Part shown: one piece after another, positions 57,474 through 64,000 of the stretch
Layout of the letters: every line of letters starts with the position of its first letter
Position numbering within the stretch: position 1 is the stretch's first letter
From: Lactuca virosa
Lineage: Eukaryota; Streptophyta; Magnoliopsida; Asterales; Asteraceae
Assembly (NCBI GenBank): GCA_928212115.1
Contig: CAKMRJ010003334.1
Coordinates: forward strand, 108,240,680-108,304,679
Direction: 5' to 3'
Length of the DNA stretch: 64,000 bases
The notes under the pieces: model-generated
Database searches by the model: none
Seen by the model: the letters and a program-made list of their open reading frames with translations, nothing else
Told to the model about the DNA's origin: nothing
Program-made: the position numbers and the translations under genes

Positions 57474-60272
57474 ATGGCAAGTTTGAAGTTTGCTGACATG
57501 CATAACCTGGCTATTGTACTGGATGATCCTCCTGTTGCTCATGGAGATTTCAGATCGATGATCTACAGGCTGAGAGAATGCTGCCTAGCCTTTGCCATTA
57601 CTGTGAACCCAGTCATTTATCAGAAGATTGTCAGGGAGTTCAGGCAGACTGCTAAGATGACAAGAGACAATGGAGTAGTTACCGTTGAAGCTATTGTGAA
57701 AGGATGCAAGATTATGATCACTGAGCAGTACATCAGAGAAACATTGCTGATTAATGATCAACCTGATTTTCCTACTGAAATCGGGATTGAAGATGTGCAA
57801 AAGATTCTCAAGAAGATGGGATATGAAGGCATCTATCCTCCCACAGTGAAAAAGCTTCTGCCACCCTACTGGAGATTCTTGGCTCATGTGTTTGTGAGTT
57901 GTATCTCGGGCAGAAGATCAGGTGCTGATGAAATCTCGCTAAGGAACACAGGGCCAATTGTTTCACTAGCTGCAGGAATCAACTTCAACTTCTCAAAGTT
58001 CATATTGGATGAGTTCATAGTAAACATCAATGCTATAAACTGAGAGACCAGAGATTCTTTCTTGCTGTATCCTAGGTTTATTCAGTTGTTCATTGACAAC
58101 CAATTTCCAGAGATGGTCAAAGAGGGAGACACACTAGATATGAAGTCGTTAGGCCCCCACACTGTTGGTCTTATTAAGAAGAATCGCAAGGGCAAGGTCG
58201 TCTTCCAAGGATTACATCCTCTTGTGAAATTCGGAAAATTTGCTGAGATAAATGAATCCTCCGAATCTCATTGAACGTCAGGCAAAATGTCATCTGAGCC
58301 CACTTCTTCTGAGAGAGTCATTTCGGAAGATGATGTTATTACAGTGTCAGATCGTGCTGAAGAAGAAGAAACTCCAGATCCTAATGCACAAGTAGATGAG
58401 GAACATGAACTGACATATGTCCAGGTCCAAAGTGATTATAATGAGGGGTCTTCAAAAAGCGAAACGGAGACTGATTTGTATGAAGATCTCGATCTCACTG
58501 GGTTTGATAAGGATGAAATTCCTTTAAATTTTGGTAGTAATGAAGACTTCATGACCGGTGAAAACCTCAACACGCTACTTGACAATATCGATGAAGTTGC
58601 TCATCCAGCAACAGAGATAAGGGAAAATGAAGACGTTCTCGAAGCCATGCCTCCTCTTACCAATCCAATGGCGGAAATAACAATTCCTATGGTGACAGTG
58701 TCAGGGATTCCTCCCCTTGATGTTGTTTCACCTACATCTGAGCCATTGGAAAGTGATCGCACAACTACACAGGCCTCTCAACCTCCAATAAAAAGACGAA
58801 GACTTGACCCTAGACAGGGAATTCCTGATTCGGGTGTATTTCAAAGCTTTACAACTCCACCAACAACTACTCCTGCCATTGTTTCATCTGAACCCGTCAG
58901 TGAAGGTCCTAGTACCTTCTATGAAGCTGGTGGCTCTTCCTTCCCCACAGGTTTCTCTCCTCCTAGGCCAGACCATGATGCTGCTTCTGTGAAGTTAGCC
59001 AGGTTTTTGGCCGAAGAACAATTCACAACGCCTCCCTCACGTGGCAAAGGAATTTCTATTGGGGGTGGCAGCTCAGGAGAAGAGAATCCTTCAATACTTG
59101 GACTTCAGAAGGAGATCGATGCACTGAATCAGAAAAATATTGATTTAGATCAGAAAAATATTGAGCTGGATATCAAGGTTGCAGACCTTCAGACTGAAAA
59201 TGCAAAGCTCAATATTCAAGTTGCCGAACTTATTGAAGATAAAGCTCTGAAGACGAAGCAGATTACTGATCTTCAGACGCATTTTGGCTTATTGACCGCC
59301 AGCTACTACGATCTAAAGAAGAAGCTGGAAGAAGATTTTGGCGACAAATTCAAGTCATCTATCAATGAGCCAAAGATCTATCTTCCTGATCAAGATGCTC
59401 CCATAGTTCCACAACCTACAAGAACAACCACCGTTGTTGATCGTTTTGACAAGGAACCGGCGCAGGCTCCGAGTGTAGTGGCATTGAAACGTGCTAAATT
59501 GGCCAAGTCAGCTGAAAAGGGTCAATTTCAATTCAAAAGGAGCTCAGATCAAAATGCTCCCTGGGATCAATCAAAGATCACCTTTACGGATCTGGGAGAA
59601 AATCGGTTCAGAGACATTTATGGTGATAAGTCAGGGATCATTTCGTGCGGATTCCATGACACTATGAACATGTGGATCGTGAGAAGAAAGAGTGGCAATA
59701 CTGAAATGTACAAAGATGCTCACGATTTTCACTCTTTGACTAGGATTGATCTTACGGAGCTGTCTAATGCTCTTTTCTCAAATCCATCAAATAATCCCAT
59801 GGCGACTTAGTTCAAGACATTTTTGGAAGATCAAGTGGCTAAGGGCTTTCCTTCAATGAAGACTGCAGAGTCTATCATCAAGATTTACCCTAGCGTCATT
59901 GATCCCAAAACAAATCAGCCACTTCGGTCAGTGATGTGGCCCGCTACTGCTCAAGTAAAGCAGATTCCCGTTCTTCAAAATCATCCAGATGGATCTCTCA
60001 AATCCATGCAATACTGGGTGTTTGATGAAACTACAGCTTCTGCTGTCATCAAGCTTAAAGAGGATTGTATTCGCTTGTATGACAAGAGGGATCTGCTTCA
60101 GTTTGGTAGGTGGGATATACATCAGCTCTCTATTCATCAGATCAAGGTGGCTGAAGACCTTTTTGAGTCCGCTGCTAAGGAGTACACTTCGATGGTTGCT
60201 GAGATTATTGAGAAGGATATGTGGAATGGAGCTATGGGAAAATCTGATGTGCTGGTGATCGACAAAAACTGA
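57474..60272 (+). pseudogene. Large downstream (env-position) ORF of Sirevirus-like element
   Basis: One 933-codon frame starting MASLKFADMHNLAIVL, with stops at 58041-58043, 58272-58274 and 59808-59810 and otherwise open. Residues 1-250 are the conserved block (VNPVIYQKIVREFRQTAKM, MGYEGIYPPTVKKLLPPYW, FNFSKFILDEF, YPRFIQLF). An acidic, Ser/Thr/Pro-rich middle (about 270-520) and a coiled coil at about 541-619 (repeated QKN[IL][DE]LD units) follow. Then come a basic patch LKRAKLAKSAEKGQ and a C-terminal domain ending DVLVIDKN. I see no signal peptide or membrane segment, so an envelope role is not supported by sequence. Function unknown. Confidence 0.85.
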
Positions 60273-60288
60273 GTCCAAGCTAGCACCA

Positions 60289-60303
60289 AACCAAGGGGGA
60301 GAT
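60289..60303 (+). other. Polypurine tract of Sirevirus-like element
   Basis: AACCAAGGGGGAGAT directly before the 3' LTR. Confidence 0.9.
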
Positions 60304-60643
60304 TGAAGGGTCCAGTTAATGGTTTGGTCTAGGCTTTCATTGTAATAGTTCTTTATGAGTCTTTAATGTGTTTTTGGTGTTGTTTAGCAGTTTACGGTCC
60401 AAGAGTGAGTTTACGGCCGTAAACCCAGTTTGCGGCCCAAGTCAAGTATAAATAGAGGAGTTGTAGGTCTTTGTCTAGTTGTTGATGCTATAGAGTTCAC
60501 GGTTCATTCTGTCGAGTTGAACCAAACGTTTTATGCAATAAACATCTGCAAGCTTGATTTCTTTTCTTCTTCTACTTCTGTTGTGATTGCTATTGATTGT
60601 TTGTTGCTTGATCATTGGTAAAGATCCGTTTCAGGACCTTACA
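60304..60643 (+). repeat. 3' LTR of Sirevirus-like element (340 bp)
   Basis: As the 5' LTR but with an extra 19 bases, so it holds TTTACGGTCC plus the palindrome TTTACGGCCGTAAA (60410-60423) upstream of the TATA box. Confidence 0.93.
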
Positions 60644-60828
60644 ATATTTCGATTAGAATTTTATTACTTTTTGGCTAATTTATTGCAATTTATGGACAAA
60701 AGGTACTTAATTATGTTTAAATTGTATTTTCAGTCTAAAAGATGTGCTCGGAAGCAAAAGGAAGCGGAAAATGCAATCGGGAACTCGGGAATTGAAGAAA
60801 GAAGAAAAAAGAGTCAAAATCCTGATGG

Positions 60829-60978
60829 ACTCGACGAGTTGGATGTCTACTCGACAAGTCCACACGAATGTTCGCGAAGCAAATACAAGTCCTTGCCGCA
60901 CACGAATTTTTAATAGGGGACTCGGCGAGTCGGTTATCTAGTCGTCGAGTAGCCCCTGTTTTCTGAAGTCTATAAATA
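60829..60978 (+). promoter_or_regulatory. Gypsy LTR promoter with ACTCGNCGAGT palindromes
   Basis: ACTCGACGAGT (60829-60839), ACTCGACAAGT (60849-60859), ACTCGGCGAGT (60920-60930) and AGTCGTCGAGT (60940-60950) lie just before TATAAATA (60971-60978). Confidence 0.8.
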
Positions 60979-62019
60979 GAAGCCAATTGCCGAAACTAAA
61001 CCCATCTATGGAACCCTTGGGGATTAATTTGCGACTAAAGGTGCAGCTGGAGCTCTAGAAGTCGTGGAGAAAACCCTAACCTTCGATTTAAGGAGATTAA
61101 AGGCAATCTAAGTTTACTCTTTACTTTATATCTTGTTTGAACCATGTGTGAACTACTAGATCTTGTTTTTGAGTTACTTTCTGTTGTAATCATGAGCTAA
61201 ACCTTATATCTTCTGTTTAGGGTAGATGAATTTATGACTATGGTTTGATTTGTGGTTGGATTAATTGAATATTGGTGAGTTTTGCTTTATTAAGCTTGTT
61301 AAAGAACCTTATGCATCAACCACAACTATTTTCTGTTAATTAACAAGTAATTAAGCTGCATGAACATCTCTTAATTACTTATCTCATATGATTTATGTGA
61401 AAACATTGTTATGTGCCTAGGAATAGCGAACGTGAAACTAGAGTTAATTAGAAAATGGGTAAGTTAATGTGTGAGCTTGTGTGACAAACCATCAACAAGA
61501 GGTTAATTGAATTAGTAATTTGATTAGCTAACTACAAGTCTTATTTAACCCGAACAAATAAACTAGGAAATTTGTTAGTTTAATCGCTTGATCACTGCTT
61601 AAATCGATCTGTTTTCTAAGGATTGGTAATAGCGAATGTGAACCAAATCACCTTAATCGGTAGCCAATAACAATTAATCCATTGCACTTGCCATAAAATC
61701 AACCATAGGAGTAAATGAATCGAACCTAAACAGAAGTCTTCTTATTATTGAATTTAGTTGGTTTTACTTGCTTTAGCTGTTAGTTACTTAATTTGCGTGT
61801 TAGTTAATTGTTTAAGTTTATAGTCTTACAAAACTAGAGAAAATCTTTCACTTTTATTGCTTGTTTTAGATAATTCTAGTCATTAGCTTAATTACCGTTC
61901 CCCGTGTTCAATACCCTGCTTACTAAACTATACCACCAATTGACAGGTCCATTGCCTTTGTGTGTCTAAAGTATATCTTAAAAGTAAGACTAAAACTAGT
62001 GCATTTATATACACATCAA

Positions 62020-62071
62020 CATAAAGTATTAAGATAATGCATGAATTTTATAACTAAATATGCCCATATCA
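62020..62071 (-). repeat. Truncated LTR start of minus-strand Athila/Tat-like element
   Basis: On the minus strand TGATATGGGCATATTTAG follows the PPT-like GTGTGGGGTATTT. Only 52 bases remain before the plus-strand LTR end. Confidence 0.7.
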
Positions 62072-62270
62072 AAATACCCCACACTTGACTTTTGCTTGCC
62101 CTCAAACAATCATTTTAAACAAAGAAGAAGATTGAAAAAAAACAAATCCTAAAAAAACGAAAAATAAAATGAAAAAGAAAGGTAAAAAGAAAGCAAACTC
62201 TAAAATCGGGATGCCTCCCGGAAGCGCTTCTTTTGAGGAGTCATTAGCTGGACTCCTTCCCGTGCTACGT
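62072..62270 (-). other. Post-pol region of minus-strand Gypsy element
   Basis: Contains the AGTCAAGTGTGGGGT tract (62072-62093) and the short sequence seen between pol and LTR. No ORF supported. Confidence 0.6.
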
Positions 62271-64000
62271 TTCAGTGGTTTCTTCCAAATCTAACCCTTC
62301 TTCAAGTCGTTCGTCTTTTGGCATTCTTTCGTCATATTTCTTCACCCAATGCCTATTAACCCAGAAAGGGTTCCATCTTTCGATATAAGCTCGATAGCTC
62401 CATGTGGGAAAACTTGTTTAACCACAAAAGGCCCATCCCACCTTGTTTTTAGCTTGCCCGTGAAAAGCTTTAACCTTGAATTGAAGAGTAGCACCTTTTG
62501 TCCTTCTTGAAAATCCTTATTACCCTTTAGTCTCATGTCATGCCATTTCTTAGTCTTCTGTTTGTATATTAATGAATTTGTATATGCTTCATTTCTAAGT
62601 TCTTCAAGAGCATTCATTTGCATTAACCGGTTGGTACGAAGTTCAGCTAACTCAAAATTACACATCTTTAAAGCCCAAAATGCTTTATGCTCTATTTCAA
62701 CCGGCAAATGACAATTTTTTCCATAAACTAACCAATATGGTTTAGTACCAATAGGTGTTTTAAAAGTTGTTCAAAAAGCCCAAAGTGCATCATCAAGCTT
62801 ATCTGACCACTCCTTTCTATTTCCTCCAACCGATCTCTCCAAAATTCGTTTTAATGCCCGATTTGTCACTTCAGTTTGTCCACTTGTTTGTGAATGATAG
62901 GATGTCGAAAACCTGTGGTGTACACCATATCTTCTTAACACCTTAGCTAATTGATCATTTGCAAAGTGAGTACCCCGGTCACTAATAAGAGCTTTAGGAA
63001 CTCCAAACCTTGAAAATAACTTTTTAAGAAAACGCACCACCACTCGAGCATCATTAGTAGGTAACGCTTGTGCTTCCGCCCATTTAGATACGTAGTCAAT
63101 CCCCCAAATATCAAATATCTCACAAACTTGAATATTATTTTGGAGCATCTCGTTTTGGGATGTTATGTTCCCCGTCCGTTGGCACGAATTGTATTCTTTG
63201 ACATATTGAGTAGCATCTTTAAAAAATGTAGGCCAATAAAAACCAATATCAAAAATATTTTTAGTTGTATATTGTACTCCATGATGTCCTCCAGTGGGCC
63301 CGTTATGGCAATGTTCCAAGATTTCCCGACTCTCTTTCCCGAACACACATCTTCGTATCATCCCGTCCGCATAGCTTCGGAAAAGGTACGGCTCGTCCCA
63401 AAAGTAATACTTGATTTCTGAAAAGAATTTCTTTTTTTGTTGTCGGGTTAAGTCTTTTGGAATGTATTCAGTTGCTAAGTAATTAGCTATATCCACAAAC
63501 CATGGTACCTCTCCTTGTATCACCAAAAGATATTCTTCGGGAAAATCATTTCCAATCTCGTTTTCCTCTAATTCTTCCAAATGCGGGTTCTCTAATCTTG
63601 ATAAATGATCGGCAACCACGTTCTCCATTCCCTTTTTATCTCTTATTTCAATATCAAATTCTTGTAGAAGTAAGACCCAACGTATCAATCTTGGTTTCGC
63701 ATCTTGTTTAGCCAATAAAGACTTTATGGCAGAATGGTCGGTGAAAACAATTGTCTTGGACAAGACTAAATATGGTCGGAATTTATCAAAAGCATATACC
63801 ACCGCTAGCAACTCTTTCTCGGTAGTAGTATAGTTTTCTTGAGTCGGTTTCAAAGTTTTACTTGCATAATATATAGGCTGAAAATGTTTTTCAATTATTT
63901 GTCCCAAAACGGCTCCTATCGCGTAGTCACTAGCATCACACATTAGCTCGAAAGGAAGATTCCAATTTGGGGCTATCATTATAGGAGTAGTGGTCAACCT
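62271..64000 (-). pseudogene. pol: RNase H and integrase of Athila/Tat-like Gypsy pol
   Basis: The window edge cuts the upstream part. From 63997: RT connection, then RNase H (FELMCDASDYAIGAVLGQ, TTEKELLAVVYAFDKFRPYL, FTDHSAIKSLL, VVADHLSRLE). The integrase zinc domain follows (H..GPTGGHHG...C..C), then the core, where FDIWGID is joined directly to YVSKWAEAQ (an in-frame loss near 63093). ALISDRGTHF and SQTSGQTEVTNRALK keep the second Asp and Glu. One TGA at about 62777 (an Arg codon in relatives) precedes a continuous end (62707-62342). A one-base deletion near 62360 shifts the last ~30 codons (KYDERMPKDERLEEGLDLE). Confidence 0.9.

Larger units (their letters stand above)
48230..60643 (+). 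mobile_element. Sirevirus-like Copia retrotransposon with downstream ORF (12.4 kb)
   Basis: LTRs of 321 and 340 bp (TGAAGGGTCC...CCTTACA) differ at about six bases plus one 19-base indel. They are flanked by ATATT duplications (48225-48229 and 60644-60648). Order: PBS, palindrome-rich leader, gag, pol (PR-INT-RT-RH), 2.1-kb spacer, large downstream ORF, PPT. The length and extra ORF fit the Sirevirus lineage. Frame breaks make it non-autonomous now. Confidence 0.93.
48203..62019 (+). repeat. Athila/Tat-like Gypsy 3' LTR (about 1.4 kb) split by a Copia element
   Basis: Starts TGATATGTGCATATTTAG at 48203 after the PPT-like GTGTGGGGTATTT, is interrupted at 48230-60648, and continues to ATATACACATCA at 62019. 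The right part carries palindromes (60829-60950), TATAAATA (60971-60978) and a U5-like end. The start matches the truncated minus-strand LTR at 62020-62071. Confidence 0.75.

Overview
This window is plant nuclear DNA made almost entirely of nested retrotransposons. I see no convincing host gene, rRNA or intact tRNA. Two things point to the daisy family (Asteraceae), probably a lettuce-like species: the LTR styles (ends of the form TGTGACAACCC...GGTGTGACA) and a large ORF downstream of pol that begins MASLKF.DMHNLAIVL. I know that ORF family mainly from Asteraceae retroelements. The species call is inference.

Layout, left to right. (1) 1-4024: a Copia-type element without pol, its 5' LTR cut by the window edge, carrying one basic ORF of unknown function. 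(2) 4035-39680: one large Ty3/Gypsy element ('B'), bounded by GAGGA duplications (4030-4034 and 39681-39685), that has been a sink for later insertions. A Tork/Angela-like Copia element (5820-13703, TSD TGGTT) sits in its 5' LTR. A minus-strand composite Copia element (14648-27820, TSD GTATC) sits in its leader and itself holds a 3-kb solo Gypsy LTR (20644-23603, TSD TTCCA). A rearranged piece of a second Gypsy family ('A', about 27952-33340) runs 3'-end - LTR - PBS - gag. A solo LTR (34043-35764) splits the RNase H domain. (3) 39681-43620: a decayed LINE whose middle 1.14 kb is inverted, with three copies of a 330-bp palindromic MITE at one inversion breakpoint. (4) 43621-46234: mostly unassignable AT-rich DNA, a microsatellite, a Copia RT fragment and an inverted LTR scrap. 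(5) 46235-64000: two Gypsy copies of an Athila/Tat-like family in opposite orientations. The plus-strand LTR (48203-62019) is split by a 12.4-kb Sirevirus-like Copia element (48230-60643, TSD ATATT).

The 12.4-kb element is the best preserved. It has gag with two zinc knuckles, protease, integrase, RT with YVDD and RNase H, then a 2.1-kb non-coding spacer, then a ~932-codon downstream ORF. It has two nonsense codons in gag, a frame change inside gag, two frameshifts in pol and three nonsense codons in the downstream ORF. The composite element at 14648-27820 carries a related gag and the same downstream ORF but no integrase, RT or RNase H. It also carries a piece of the other family's LTR inside a different pair of LTRs.

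The most interesting signal is regulatory. Arrays of the palindrome TTTACGGCCGTAAA lie just upstream of the LTR TATA boxes, again in the leader before gag, and again in a putative 5'-UTR intron before the downstream ORF. That ORF also has its own conserved TATA box. Unrelated families in the window use different palindromes (ACTCGNCGAGT, GTGTGCGGCCGCACAC), mostly just upstream of a TATA box.
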